From assembly GCF_900091555.1 (NCBI RefSeq), contig NZ_FMCX01000003.1:496001-560000 (forward strand): a DNA stretch of 64,000 nt, given 5' to 3'. A program made the translations under genes and the position numbers. Position 1 is the first letter of the stretch; every line of letters starts with the position of its first letter. The stretch is from Micromonospora mirobrigensis (GTDB lineage Bacteria; Actinomycetota; Actinomycetes; Mycobacteriales; Micromonosporaceae). Of this stretch, positions 38,786-47,931 are shown one piece after another. The notes under the pieces were generated by a model. That model was not told the DNA's origin and did not search any database. It saw nothing but the letters and a program-made list of their open reading frames with translations.

Positions 38786-40041
38786 CCACCACCGTCGTCA
38801 AGAAGGAAGGCCCGGCCGCCGTCGCGCCGGCGCCGACCGTCGGCAGCCACGTCCGCAACTACGTCAGCCGGGTACGCGGCGGCGACATCGGCGCGCTGCC
38901 CGCCGTGCTCGGGCTGATCGTGCTCTGCACGGTCTTCTCGATCATGCGGCCGTCGTTCCTCAGCGCCGGCAACTTCGCCAACCTCTTCACCCAGGGCGCC
39001 GCGACCACGCTGATCGCCATGGGCCTGGTCTTCGTGCTGCTGCTCGGCGAGATCGACCTCTCCGCGGGCTTCGCCAGCGGCGTCTGCGCGGCCATCCTGG
39101 CCAACGTCGTGACCGTCCTCGGCTACCCCTGGTACGTGGCGGTGCTCGCCGCCATCGCCACCGGCGTGCTGATCGGCACGATCCTCGGCGTCCTGGTGGC
39201 CAAGGTCGGCATCCCGTCCTTCGTGGTCACCCTCGCCGGCTTCCTCGCCTTCCAGGGCATCGTGCTGATGCTCATGAAGTCGGGCACCAACATCTCGGTG
39301 CGGGACGACACGCTGGTCGCGATCGCCAACCGCAACCTCTCCCCCGCCCTGGGCTGGCTGCTCGCCGGCCTCGCGATCGCCGGCTACGCCGCCGTGCAGC
39401 TGCTGCGGCACCGCAACCGCGTCGCCCGGGGTCTGCTCACCGACCCGATCGCCGTGGTCGCCGCCCGGATCGGCATCCTCGCCGTCCTCCTCGGCCTGGC
39501 CGTCGCCCTGCTCAACCAGGAGCGCAGCCGCAACGTGCTGGTCACCTCGCTCAAGGGCGTGCCGATCGTGGTGCCGATCATCGCGGTACTCCTGGTCATC
39601 TGGACCTTCGTGCTCCAGCGCACCAGCTACGGCCGGCACATCTACGCGGTCGGCGGCAACAAGGAAGCCGCCCGCCGGGCCGGCATCAACGTCGACAAGA
39701 TCCGCATCTCGGTCTTCGTGATCTGCTCCGCGATGGCCGCCGTCGGCGGCATCGTGGCCGCCAGCCGGGCCAACTCGGTGGACCCGAACACCGGCGGCAG
39801 TAACGTGCTCCTCTACGCCGTCGGTGCGGCCGTGATCGGTGGCACCAGCCTCTTCGGTGGCAAGGGCCGCGTCCTGGACGCGGTGCTCGGCGGCGCCGTG
39901 GTCGCGGTCATCGACAACGGCATGGGCCTGATGGGTTACAGCTCGGGAGTGAAGTACGTGGTCACCGGTCTGGTCCTGCTCCTCGCCGCGAGCGTGGACG
40001 CGCTGTCGCGGCGGCGTTCCGCCGCCACCGGCGCCCGCTGA
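38782..40041 (+). CDS. xylH: Sugar ABC transporter permease, XylH/RbsC family
   Basis: A 419-residue inner-membrane permease from ATG 38782. About ten to twelve helices include VLLLGEIDLSAGFASGVCAAI, the BPD_transp_2 signature, and FVVTLAGFLAFQGIVLMLM. The ATPase contact loop reads YAVGGNKEAARRAGINVDKI, and GGTSLFGGKG is typical of the family. The middle contains a long segment with charged residues (RHRNRVARGLL), as in XylH. It is the last transport gene; the ROK regulator follows after 14 bp. Confidence 0.93.
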   Translation: MTTTVVKKEGPAAVAPAPTVGSHVRNYVSRVRGGDIGALPAVLGLIVLCTVFSIMRPSFLSAGNFANLFTQGAATTLIAMGLVFVLLLGEIDLSAGFASGVCAAILANVVTVLGYPWYVAVLAAIATGVLIGTILGVLVAKVGIPSFVVTLAGFLAFQGIVLMLMKSGTNISVRDDTLVAIANRNLSPALGWLLAGLAIAGYAAVQLLRHRNRVARGLLTDPIAVVAARIGILAVLLGLAVALLNQERSRNVLVTSLKGVPIVVPIIAVLLVIWTFVLQRTSYGRHIYAVGGNKEAARRAGINVDKIRISVFVICSAMAAVGGIVAASRANSVDPNTGGSNVLLYAVGAAVIGGTSLFGGKGRVLDAVLGGAVVAVIDNGMGLMGYSSGVKYVVTGLVLLLAASVDALSRRRSAATGAR

Positions 40042-40055
40042 CCCGGCCCGAGCAG

Positions 40056-41249
40056 GTGGCGGTGGCGATGCGTGCGGGACCCAGCCAGGACGAGATCCGG
40101 CGGCAGAACCTGGGCGCGTTGCTGCGGTACGTGCACGTCCGCGGGGCCACCACCCGCGCGGAACTCACCACCGCGCTGGGGCTCAACCGGAGCACCATCG
40201 GCGCGCTGACCGCCGACCTGGCCGGCGCCGGGCTGGTCAGCGAGGGGACGCCGAAGGAGACCGGCCGGGCCGGACGACCGTCACTGGTCGTCCGGCCCGA
40301 GTCCGGTCGGGTCTACGCGTACGCGTACTCGGTGGAGGTGGACCGGCTGCGCGCCGCGCGGGTCGGTCTCGGCGGCGCGGTGCTCGACCGCCGTGAACTG
40401 GACCGGCCGCGCAACCTGCTGGCCGGGGAGGCCGCCCCACTGCTGGCCGGCGCGGTCAAGGAGATGCACCACGCGGTGCCCGCGGATGCCGTCTGCGTCG
40501 GCGCCGGCGTGGCGGTCTGCGGCATGGTCCGGCGCGAGGACGGACTGGTCCGGCTCAGTCCCACCACCGGCTGGGTGGACGAGCCGATCGGCGCCGCGCT
40601 CGCCGCCGAGCTGGGCATCGACGTACCCATCACGGTCGGGAACGTCGCCGACGTGGCGGCCTTCGCCGAACACGCCCGCGGCGCCGCCGCCGGCTGCGAC
40701 AACGTGATCTACCTGTACGGCGACGTCGGCGTCGGCGCCGGCATCATCGCCGGCGGCCGGCGGCTCACCGGCCACGGCGGGTACGGCGGCGAGGTCGGCC
40801 ACATGGTGGTGGTCCGCGACGGCGTCCGCTGCGAGTGCGGCTCCCGCGGCTGCTGGGAGACCGAGATCGGCGAGCACGGGTTGCTGCGCACCGCCGGCCG
40901 GGACGACGCCCGGGGCCGGGAGGCGCTGCTCGGGCTCTTCGACGCCGCCGACCGGGGCGACGCCCGGGCCCAGAAGGCCGTCCGGCAGGCCGGCGACTGG
41001 CTCGGCTTCGGCGTCGCCAACCTGGTCAACATCTTCAACCCGGAGATGGTCATCTTCGGCGGCACCATGCGCGACCTCTACCTGGCCGCCGCGGCCCAGG
41101 TCCGCAGCCGGCTCAACTCGATGGCGCTGCCCGCCTGCCTGGAGCACGTCCGGCTGCGTACCCCCAAGCTGGGCGACGACGCGGCGCTGGTCGGCGCCGC
41201 CGAGCTGGCCTTCGAACGGCTACTGGCCGACCCGCTCGACGCCGGCTGA
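40056..41249 (+). CDS. ROK-family transcriptional regulator (XylR/NagC type)
   Basis: A 397-residue regulator with an N-terminal winged helix (ALLRYVHVRGATTRAELTTALGLNRSTIGALTADL in segments) and a C-terminal sugar-kinase-like ROK domain. GYGGEVGHMVVVRDG and CECGSRGCWETEIGE give the ROK His and the zinc-binding Cys cluster. It likely senses the sugar carried by the upstream transporter and represses that operon. The GTG start at 40056 has an alternative ATG at 40068. Its last 30 bp overlap the end of the convergent MFS gene. Confidence 0.9.
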   Translation: MAVAMRAGPSQDEIRRQNLGALLRYVHVRGATTRAELTTALGLNRSTIGALTADLAGAGLVSEGTPKETGRAGRPSLVVRPESGRVYAYAYSVEVDRLRAARVGLGGAVLDRRELDRPRNLLAGEAAPLLAGAVKEMHHAVPADAVCVGAGVAVCGMVRREDGLVRLSPTTGWVDEPIGAALAAELGIDVPITVGNVADVAAFAEHARGAAAGCDNVIYLYGDVGVGAGIIAGGRRLTGHGGYGGEVGHMVVVRDGVRCECGSRGCWETEIGEHGLLRTAGRDDARGREALLGLFDAADRGDARAQKAVRQAGDWLGFGVANLVNIFNPEMVIFGGTMRDLYLAAAAQVRSRLNSMALPACLEHVRLRTPKLGDDAALVGAAELAFERLLADPLDAG

Positions 41250-42572
41250 GCGGTCCCGGGGACGGTCGTCGACCGCCTGCGGCGCCGGGGTGGGCGGTGG
41301 GCCGTCCAGTCGGCGCCAGGTCGGGCTGAGCAGCGGCCAGACGGTCACCGCGAGGTAGGCGCCGCCGAAGACCAGCGCCGCCACCGCCGGTGAGGCCAGG
41401 TCGGCGCAGTAGCCGGCGAGCAGGCCGCCGAGCGGGATGCCGCCCCAGGAGATCGCGTGCCCGAGCCCGAGGACCCGGGCGCGCAGCGCCTCGGGGATCC
41501 GCTCGTAGGTGATCGCGCCGAGGATCGGGTTGATCGCGGCGAGACCCAACCCGGCCACGAACGAGATCAGGTAGACCGCCCAGAGCCGGTCGACCAGGGC
41601 CAGCGCCAGGAACCTCGGCGCGCCACCGACCAGGAAGCCGACGGCGAAGGTGGCGAAGCGCGGGACGCGCGGGGCGAGCGCGGTGAAGACCACGTTGCCG
41701 AGCACCGCGCCGACGGCGAACGCGGCGGAGAGGGCGCCGAGCGCGGCCGGGGAGCCGGCCACCTCCCGCGCCCAGACCGGGGCCAGCACCGAGGAGTACG
41801 CGGCGTCGGCCAGGTTGGTGACGAGCAGCAGCACGGTCACCGAGCCGACCAGCGGGTCCCGGAACAGGAAGCGCAGCCCTTCGCCGAGCGCGGCGAGGTA
41901 GCCCGCTCGCCGGGCCGACGGCCGACCTCCGTCCGGTGACCCGTCCCGGACGGCGTCCGGCGCGGTGGGCCCGTCGACCGCCGGGGGCACCCTGCGGGGG
42001 CGGGCCGGCACCAGGGCGGCCACGACCAGGCCGGCGAGCAGGAAGCTCACCGCGTCCAGCGCCAGCACCGCCGGGGCCTCCAGGGCCAGGATGAGCACGC
42101 CGGCCAGCGGCGCCCCGAGCAGGGTGGCCAGCCGGCCCAGCCCGTCGTGCAGCGCGGTGGCCCGGGTCAGCGCCATCCCGGAGGCGGCCACCGCCTCGGG
42201 AAAGAGCACCCGTTTCGCCGTCTCGCCGAAGCCGCGCAGCATGCCGACCAGGGCGATCAGGGTGACCAGCAGGCCGAAGTCGAGCCGCCCCGCGTGGTGC
42301 AGCACGGGCACCGCCAGCAGCACCGGGGCGCTGGCCACATCGGCCACCACGCTCACCCGCCGGTGACCGAGCCGGTCCAGCAGCGGGCCGCCGAGCCCGC
42401 AGGCCAGCACGTACGGCAGCATCTCGGCGAACGCGACGACGCCGGCGCGGGCGGCGCTGCCGGTGGTGGCCAGGGTGAACCAGGGCAGCGCCACCATGCT
42501 CATCCGGGTGCCGGTCAGCGAGATCAGCTCGGCGGCGAGCAGCCCGGTCAGCGGGCCCCGTCGCCGGCTCAC
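41220..42572 (-). CDS. MFS transporter (probable drug or solute exporter)
   Basis: A 450-residue membrane protein from GTG 42572. Twelve helices in two halves are separated by a charged linker (PARPRRVPPAVDGPTAPDAV). RISLTGTRMSM-like LISLTGTRMSMVALPWFTL opens the first helix, and LLDRLGHRRVSVVAD is the conserved loop between helices two and three. The family resembles MFS proteins of the Bcr/EntS-like type. It overlaps the preceding ArsR-type regulator gene by 4 bp and is probably controlled by it. The 3' end overlaps the ROK gene by 30 bp tail to tail. Confidence 0.87.
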   Translation of the reverse strand: MSRRRGPLTGLLAAELISLTGTRMSMVALPWFTLATTGSAARAGVVAFAEMLPYVLACGLGGPLLDRLGHRRVSVVADVASAPVLLAVPVLHHAGRLDFGLLVTLIALVGMLRGFGETAKRVLFPEAVAASGMALTRATALHDGLGRLATLLGAPLAGVLILALEAPAVLALDAVSFLLAGLVVAALVPARPRRVPPAVDGPTAPDAVRDGSPDGGRPSARRAGYLAALGEGLRFLFRDPLVGSVTVLLLVTNLADAAYSSVLAPVWAREVAGSPAALGALSAAFAVGAVLGNVVFTALAPRVPRFATFAVGFLVGGAPRFLALALVDRLWAVYLISFVAGLGLAAINPILGAITYERIPEALRARVLGLGHAISWGGIPLGGLLAGYCADLASPAVAALVFGGAYLAVTVWPLLSPTWRRLDGPPPTPAPQAVDDRPRDRSAGVERVGQ

Positions 42573-43156
42573 CGCTCCCCCTCCGCCGTGCCGGGCCGGC
42601 GCAGGAAGGGCAGGATCTGCGCCTGGAGCACCACCGACTCGGTGCCGGGCGGGGCGGGGACCTCGGGGTCGTCCCGCCGGTAGTCGTCCAGCAGCGCGAA
42701 GAGCCGTTCGTGCAGCTCGGCGGCCTCGGCCCGGGTGAGCCGCAGCCGCCAGTTGCTCAGCGTGCCGGTGGCCGCCCACTCGCGCGGCAGGGCGGCCCAC
42801 TCGCCGAGCCAGCGGTCGACCCGCTCGGCGTACGCGGCCGCGACGGCGCGCAGGTAGGCCTCGGTGTCGGCGGACGCCTGTTCGCCGAGGTCGCTGTCGA
42901 GCACGGTGTTGCGGTGCGCCGCCCGCCACCAGCGTTCCCGGCCGGCGGACCGCTGCGGGTCGTCGACGACGAAGCCGTACTGGGCGAGTTGGCGCAGGTG
43001 GTAGCTGGTGGCGCCGGTGGACTGGCCGAGCCGCTCGGCGAGCAGGGTGGCGGTGGCGGGGCCCTGCTCGCGGAGCACGTTGAGGATGCGCACCCGCAGC
43101 GGATGTGCCAGGCCGCGCAGGGAGGTGGCGTCGGGTCGGATCTCGCGGGGTGTCAT
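42569..43156 (-). CDS. ArsR-type winged-helix transcriptional regulator
   Basis: A 195-residue regulator from ATG 43156. The winged helix reads LRGLAHPLRVRILNVLREQGPATATLLAERLGQSTGATSYHLRQL in segments; the wing follows (YGFVVDDPQRSAGRERWWRA). The C-terminal half is helical and may bind a ligand; no metal-binding Cys pair is seen. It is the first gene of a two-gene unit with the MFS exporter. A perfect palindrome (43172-43193) just upstream of the start is the likely operator, which suggests autorepression relieved by a transported compound. Confidence 0.87.
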   Translation of the reverse strand: MTPREIRPDATSLRGLAHPLRVRILNVLREQGPATATLLAERLGQSTGATSYHLRQLAQYGFVVDDPQRSAGRERWWRAAHRNTVLDSDLGEQASADTEAYLRAVAAAYAERVDRWLGEWAALPREWAATGTLSNWRLRLTRAEAAELHERLFALLDDYRRDDPEVPAPPGTESVVLQAQILPFLRRPGTAEGER

Positions 43157-43171
43157 GACTGCAAAGCTATC

Positions 43172-43193
43172 GTTGCAAAGTTTCCTTTGCAAC
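43172..43193 (-). promoter_or_regulatory. Palindromic operator upstream of the ArsR-type gene
   Basis: Arms GTTGCAAAG and CTTTGCAAC are perfect around TTTC. A further half-site TGCAAAG lies at 43160-43166 and TTCTTTGC at 43197-43204. The site is 16 bp before the regulator start, where it would overlap the promoter. Confidence 0.75.
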
Positions 43194-43331
43194 GGCTTCT
43201 TTGCGGGAGACGATCACTTGGGAGCGTCGGTGAACTGTTCGGGCCGTCGGGCCGTACCAGACGACGACGGGTCGCCGGCCGGTGCCGGCGGCCCGAACCG
43301 GGTCAGGTCCGCCAGGAGGAGGCACCGCAGC

Positions 43332-44078
43332 ATGGCACCGCTGGAATCCGTACGTCGCCGGTCCGGGCTCCCGGCCCGCCGGGTCGCCGTCCTGCTCATC
43401 GCCGTGCTGGCCGGGCTGGCGCCGCTGCCCGGCGCCGCCTCCGCCGCCCCGGCGCCCGGCAACCAGCTCAACGCCGCCGACATGACCCTGCTCAACGGCG
43501 TACGCCTGGCCGGGCTCTGGGAGATGCCGGCCGGTCAGATGGCGGCCGAGAAGGGCCGGTCGAAGCGGGTCCGGGAGGTCGGCGCGGAGATCTCCCGCCA
43601 GCACGGCGTCCTCGACCAGCTGGTGGTGGAGGCCGCCAACCGCCTCGGCACCACCCTGCCGACCGACCCCACCGTCGAGCAGAAGGGGTGGCTGTCGGAG
43701 ATGCAGGAGGCCCGCGGCGCCCAGTTCGACCAGATCTTCGTCACCCGCCTCCGGGTCGCCCACGGCAAGATCTTCCCGGTGATCGGCGCGGTACGGGCCA
43801 GCACCCGCGACCCGATCGTCCGCAAGCTCGCCGACGAGGCCAACAAGTTCGTCTCCGACCACATGCAGATGCTGGAGAGCACCGGGCTGGTCCGCTGGCA
43901 GCAGCTGCCGCCGGCCGCCATGCCCCCGGCGCAGAGCGACTCGCTGCTGGCCGCCGCCCGGGCCGGCGCCCCGATCGGCCCCTCCACCGGGGTCAGCACC
44001 ACCGTGGTCTGGCTGGTCTTCCTCGCCGCCCTCGGCACCGCAGGCCTGGCCACCTACCGGGTGCTGCGCCGCAGCTGA
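43332..44078 (+). CDS. Secreted DUF4142 protein
   Basis: A 248-residue exported protein from ATG 43332. A signal peptide (VAVLLIAVLAGLAPLPGAASA) precedes a helical DUF4142 domain: ADMTLLNGVRLAGLWEMPAGQMA, AAEKGRSKRVREVGAEISRQHG, LSEMQEARGAQFDQIFVTRLRVAHGK and ANKFVSDHMQML. A C-terminal helix (VSTTVVWLVFLAALGTAGLATY) ending in RVLRRS probably anchors it. The fold resembles ferritin-like four-helix bundles, but no clear metal-ligand set is visible. Function unknown. Confidence 0.82.
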   Translation: MAPLESVRRRSGLPARRVAVLLIAVLAGLAPLPGAASAAPAPGNQLNAADMTLLNGVRLAGLWEMPAGQMAAEKGRSKRVREVGAEISRQHGVLDQLVVEAANRLGTTLPTDPTVEQKGWLSEMQEARGAQFDQIFVTRLRVAHGKIFPVIGAVRASTRDPIVRKLADEANKFVSDHMQMLESTGLVRWQQLPPAAMPPAQSDSLLAAARAGAPIGPSTGVSTTVVWLVFLAALGTAGLATYRVLRRS

Positions 44079-44107
44079 CCGAGCCGACCCGACCCACGCG
44101 GCCGGAC

Positions 44108-44137
44108 AGCCGGGCGGGACCGCGACCCCGCCCGGCT
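44108..44137. terminator. Bidirectional terminator between DUF4142 and ABC exporter genes
   Basis: Perfect 11-bp arms AGCCGGGCGGG with an 8-base loop lie between convergent genes; the last base is also the last base of the ABC gene stop codon. Confidence 0.75.
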
Positions 44138-45882
44138 CAGCCGTGCCAGGAGCGCCAGAGCGCCGCGTACGAGCCGTCCGCCGCGACCAGCTCGTCGTGG
44201 CTGCCCAGCTCGGCGATCCGACCGTCCTCCACCACCGCCACCCGGTCCGCGTCGTGCGCCGAGAAGAGCCGGTGCGCGATGGCGATCACCGTGCGCCCGC
44301 GCAGCACCGCGGCCAGCGAGCGCTCCAGCGCCCGGGCCGCCCGCGGGTCGATCAGCGAGGTCGCCTCGTCCAGCACCAGCGTGTGCGGGTCGGCGAGCAC
44401 CAGCCGGGCCAGGGCCAGCTGCTGCGCCTGCGCCGGGGAGAGCGGATGCCCGCCCGCGCCCACCACGGTCCGCACCCCGTCGGGCAGGGCCTGCGCCCAA
44501 TCGAGGGCGTCCACCGCGGCCAGCGCCGACCGGACGGCCGCGTCGTCCGCGTCCGGGCGGACCATCGCCACGTTCTCCGCCAGCGTGCCGATGAAGACGT
44601 GGTGCTCCTGACTGACCAGCGCCACGTGGGTACGCAGCTCGGCCAGGGGCAGCCCCGCCAGCTGCCGGCCGTCCACGGTCACCGAACCGGACCGGGGGGC
44701 GTGCACCCCGGCCAGCAGCCGGCCCAGGGTGGACTTGCCGGCGCCGGACGGGCCGACCATGGCCAGCGTCTCCCCCGGCCGGGGCACCAGGGTCACCCCG
44801 TGCAGCACGTCGTGACCGTCGCGGTAGGCGTACCGGACGTCGTGGGCGGCGACCCGGCGGTCCCCGTCGGCCGGCGCGGCACCGGCCGGCGCCGGGGGTA
44901 CCGGGTCGGCGGCGGAGACCCCGAGCAGCCGGGCCATCGAGGCGCCACCCACCTGCAGCTCGTCCAGCCAGGAGAGCAGCCGGTCGATCGGGTCCACCAG
45001 CTGCTGCACGTAGAGGGTGGCCGCGGTGACCTGCCCCAGGCTGACCCAGCCCCTGAGGTGGAACCAGCCGCCGATCAGCAGGGTGGCCGTCACCGGCAGC
45101 ACGTACCCGATCTCGGCGACCGGGAAGAAGACGGTCCGCAGGTTGAGCGTGTAGCGCTCGGCCGCGTACGACCGGCGGATGTCGGCGTCGCCGCGGGCCC
45201 GGCGGCGGGCCTGCTGGCGCAGCGCCTCGGTGGTCCGGGCCCCCTCCACCGCCTCGCTGATCCCGTCGGTGATGTCCGAGTAGGCGGCGTTCTCCCGCAG
45301 GTAACCGGCGGGGGCGCGGCGCAGGTACCAGCGGGTGCCGGCCCAGAGGACCGGCACCGCCAGCAGGCAGGGCAGCGCCAGCAGCGGGCCGGTGACCAGC
45401 AGCGCCCCGACGATCAGCACCACGGTCACCGCCGCGATCAGCGTCTCCGGCATCGCGAACCGCACCGTCTTGGAGAGCGCGGCGACGTCCCGCGAGGTCC
45501 GGGTCAGCAGGTCACCGGTGCCGGCCCGCTCCACGGTGGACAGCGGCAGGGCGAGCACCCGGTCGACGAACTCCTCGCGCAACTCGGCGAGGACCCGCTC
45601 GCCGAGCCGGGCCGACGCCAGGTGCGCGAGGCGGACCAGCACCGCCTGGGCCACCACGAAACCCGCGATGGCCAGCGCGACCCGGTCCACGGTCACCGTC
45701 GACACGCCCCGGGAGATCCCCTCCACCAGGTCGCCGAGGAGCCGGGGCGCGACCAGGCCGGCCGCCGCGCCCAGCGCGTGCAGGCCGAGCGCCCCGACCA
45801 GGGCGCGCGGATGCCGGCGCACCAGCGTGCGGGCGTACCGGCGCACCTGGTCGGCGTCGGCGACGGGCAGCGCGGTGCTCAC
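44137..45882 (-). CDS. ABC exporter half-transporter with intact nucleotide-binding site residues
   Basis: A 581-residue protein with an N-terminal six-helix ABC exporter membrane domain and a C-terminal ATPase. Walker A is MVGPSGAGKSTLG, Walker B TLVLDEATSLID with the catalytic Glu, H-loop AIAHRLFSAHDAD. The signature is altered to LSPAQAQQLALARL instead of LSGGQ. It overlaps the upstream half-transporter by 4 bp, and the two surely form a heterodimer. Combined with the partner, only one of the two ATP sites is complete. The substrate is unknown; the family includes drug, lipid and siderophore exporters. Confidence 0.9.
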   Translation of the reverse strand: MSTALPVADADQVRRYARTLVRRHPRALVGALGLHALGAAAGLVAPRLLGDLVEGISRGVSTVTVDRVALAIAGFVVAQAVLVRLAHLASARLGERVLAELREEFVDRVLALPLSTVERAGTGDLLTRTSRDVAALSKTVRFAMPETLIAAVTVVLIVGALLVTGPLLALPCLLAVPVLWAGTRWYLRRAPAGYLRENAAYSDITDGISEAVEGARTTEALRQQARRRARGDADIRRSYAAERYTLNLRTVFFPVAEIGYVLPVTATLLIGGWFHLRGWVSLGQVTAATLYVQQLVDPIDRLLSWLDELQVGGASMARLLGVSAADPVPPAPAGAAPADGDRRVAAHDVRYAYRDGHDVLHGVTLVPRPGETLAMVGPSGAGKSTLGRLLAGVHAPRSGSVTVDGRQLAGLPLAELRTHVALVSQEHHVFIGTLAENVAMVRPDADDAAVRSALAAVDALDWAQALPDGVRTVVGAGGHPLSPAQAQQLALARLVLADPHTLVLDEATSLIDPRAARALERSLAAVLRGRTVIAIAHRLFSAHDADRVAVVEDGRIAELGSHDELVAADGSYAALWRSWHG

Positions 45883-47585
45883 GCCTCCTCCTCCCGGCTC
45901 ACCGCGGCCGCGTAACGCGGCTCGGCGGCGAGCAGCTCGTCGTGCCGGCCCTCGGCCACCACCTTGCCGTCCTCCACGAAGATCACGTGCTCGGCCCGTC
46001 CCAGCACCAGCGGGGACGTGGTGCAGACCAGCGTGGTCCGGCCGCGCCGGGCCGCACCCAGCCGGTCGGCGATCCGGGCCTCGGTGTGCGCGTCCACCGC
46101 GCTGGTCGGCTCGATCAGGACCAGCGTCTCCGGGTCGGCGACCAGCGCCCGGGCCAGCCGCAGCCGCTGCCGCTGGCCGCCGGAGAACTCCCGGCCCCGC
46201 TCGGCCACCCGGCTGTCCAGGCCGTCGGGCAGGCCGGCCACCACGTCGGTGGCGCTCGCCGCGACCAGCGCCGCCTCGACGGCGGCCCGGTCGCCGCGGT
46301 CGTGCGGGTCCAGCTCCGCGAGCAGCGGGCCGGTGAACAGGTGCGCGTCGTTGTCGGCCACCAGGATCCGCTCGCGCACCGTCGCCAGCGCCACCTCCCG
46401 CAGCGGTACGCCGTGCAGCGTGACGTCGCCGTCGACGTACCGGCCGAGCCGGTCGGCGATCTCGGCGGCGTCGGCCGGGTCGGTCGCCGCCAGCGCGGTG
46501 AACGTGCCGGGGCGCAGCACCAGCCCCGACCGCTCGTCGACCAGCTCGCCCGGCCCGTCGGGCAGCGGCACCGGCCGGGCCGGCTCGGCCAGCTCCGGGG
46601 CGAGGCGCAGCAGCCGGACCACCCGGCGGGCGGCCACGTGGCCCCGGGTCAGCTTGTCGGCCGCCTCGGTGAGGTTGCGCAGCGGGCTGACCAGGAACGC
46701 GGTGTAGCCGTAGAAGGCGACGAGCTGACCGGCGCTGAGCTCACCGCGCAACGCGAACCGGGCCCCCAGCCAGGTCACCAGCACCAGGAACGCACCGGGG
46801 AGCAGGATCTGCGCCGCCTGGAGCAGCGCCTCCACCCGGGCCACCCGCAGGCCGTCGGCGCGCAACCGCTGGGACTGTTCGCGGTACCGGGCCGACAGCA
46901 CCGGTTCGCCGCCCACCCCGCGCAGCACCCGCAGCCCGGAGACGATGTCCCCGGCCCGCGCGGTGAGCCGCCCCTCGGAGTCCCGGTACGCCTGCTGCTG
47001 CCGGTGCAGCGGCCGGATCAGCAACCCGACCAGCCCCATCAGCAGCGGTACGCCGAGCACCACGACCAGCCCGAGCGGCACCGACGCGGTGAGCAGGATC
47101 GCCGCGACGGTGGCGATGGCGACCACCGAACCGGTGCCCCGGGCGGTGATGTCCACGGCGTGGCCGATCTGGCCGATGTCGGCCGTACCGATGGCGACCA
47201 CCTCACCGGCGGCGACCCGGCGGGGCAGCGCGGCGCCGAGCCGGTTGGTCGCCTCCACGGTGAGCTGCACCGTCCGGTACGCGGCGGCGAGCCAGTTGTG
47301 CACCGCGCAGCGGTGCCGCAACACCCCGGCGACCGCCTGGAGCACGCCCAGCCCGAAGAGGGTGGCGGCCCAGGTGACCAGCGCATCCGGGTCGCGGTGG
47401 GTGAGGCCGGCGTCGATCGCCCGACCCACGGCCGCGGGCATCAGCGCCTGGGCCACCATCCAGACGACACCCAGCGCGATGCCGCTGCCGAAGAGCATGG
47501 GGTGCCGGCCGGCCAGCCACACCAGGTAGCGGGTGGCGGACCGGTCGTCGGGGGTGCCGGGATCACCGGCCGGTGAGAAGCGCAT
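45879..47585 (-). CDS. ABC exporter half-transporter with degenerate nucleotide-binding domain
   Basis: A 568-residue partner of the next gene. The membrane domain (about 20-310) has six helices. The ATPase domain has lost Walker A (ALAATDPADAAEIADRLG where GxxGxGKS is expected), the Walker B Asp is Ile (LVLIEPTSAVD, Glu kept) and the H-loop His is gone (LVCTTSPLVLG), yet the signature [15 protein letters not shown] is perfect. It can therefore complete the partner's ATP site but not build one of its own. It starts at ATG 47585. Confidence 0.9.
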   Translation of the reverse strand: MRFSPAGDPGTPDDRSATRYLVWLAGRHPMLFGSGIALGVVWMVAQALMPAAVGRAIDAGLTHRDPDALVTWAATLFGLGVLQAVAGVLRHRCAVHNWLAAAYRTVQLTVEATNRLGAALPRRVAAGEVVAIGTADIGQIGHAVDITARGTGSVVAIATVAAILLTASVPLGLVVVLGVPLLMGLVGLLIRPLHRQQQAYRDSEGRLTARAGDIVSGLRVLRGVGGEPVLSARYREQSQRLRADGLRVARVEALLQAAQILLPGAFLVLVTWLGARFALRGELSAGQLVAFYGYTAFLVSPLRNLTEAADKLTRGHVAARRVVRLLRLAPELAEPARPVPLPDGPGELVDERSGLVLRPGTFTALAATDPADAAEIADRLGRYVDGDVTLHGVPLREVALATVRERILVADNDAHLFTGPLLAELDPHDRGDRAAVEAALVAASATDVVAGLPDGLDSRVAERGREFSGGQRQRLRLARALVADPETLVLIEPTSAVDAHTEARIADRLGAARRGRTTLVCTTSPLVLGRAEHVIFVEDGKVVAEGRHDELLAAEPRYAAAVSREEEA

Positions 47586-47654
47586 GACTCCTCGACGCTA
47601 GGTCCCCGGCCTGCCTCGACGCGAACGAATTCCGGCCCGGGCGGGCCGCCGGGG

Positions 47655-47909
47655 TCAGCGGTCGACCTGGGTGAAGTCCCAGGAGTGCGGCGGGCGGGCG
47701 AGCAGCGTGGCCGGCGGGTCGGGCAGCTCGCGCGGGCTGCTCCGCCACTTGGAGATCACCACCACCCGGTGGTCGGTGGAGGAGAAGACCTCGCTGGACA
47801 GGTGCAGCGGGTCGTGCTCGAACTCGGGCAGCGCCGTGTCGCAGACCCAGGTGACCAGGTCGGCGAGGCCGTACGACTCGGCCCGCGCCTCCCACATCCG
47901 GACGATCAC
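47655..47909 (-). CDS. Small uncharacterised protein, possibly ABM-like
   Basis: An 84-residue protein (VIVRMWEARAESYGLADLVTWV...). GTG 47909 has GAGGGG 8 bases upstream; an in-frame GTG at 47918 is possible but its ribosome site would be too close. The pattern MWEARAE, DPLHLSSEVFSSTDHRVVVISKW and a final HSWDFTQVDR resembles small alpha/beta-barrel monooxygenase-like (ABM) proteins. It lies just after tsaD on the same strand. Function unknown. Confidence 0.7.
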   Translation of the reverse strand: MIVRMWEARAESYGLADLVTWVCDTALPEFEHDPLHLSSEVFSSTDHRVVVISKWRSSPRELPDPPATLLARPPHSWDFTQVDR

Positions 47910-47931
47910 AGCCGCCACCCCTCCCTCGCCG

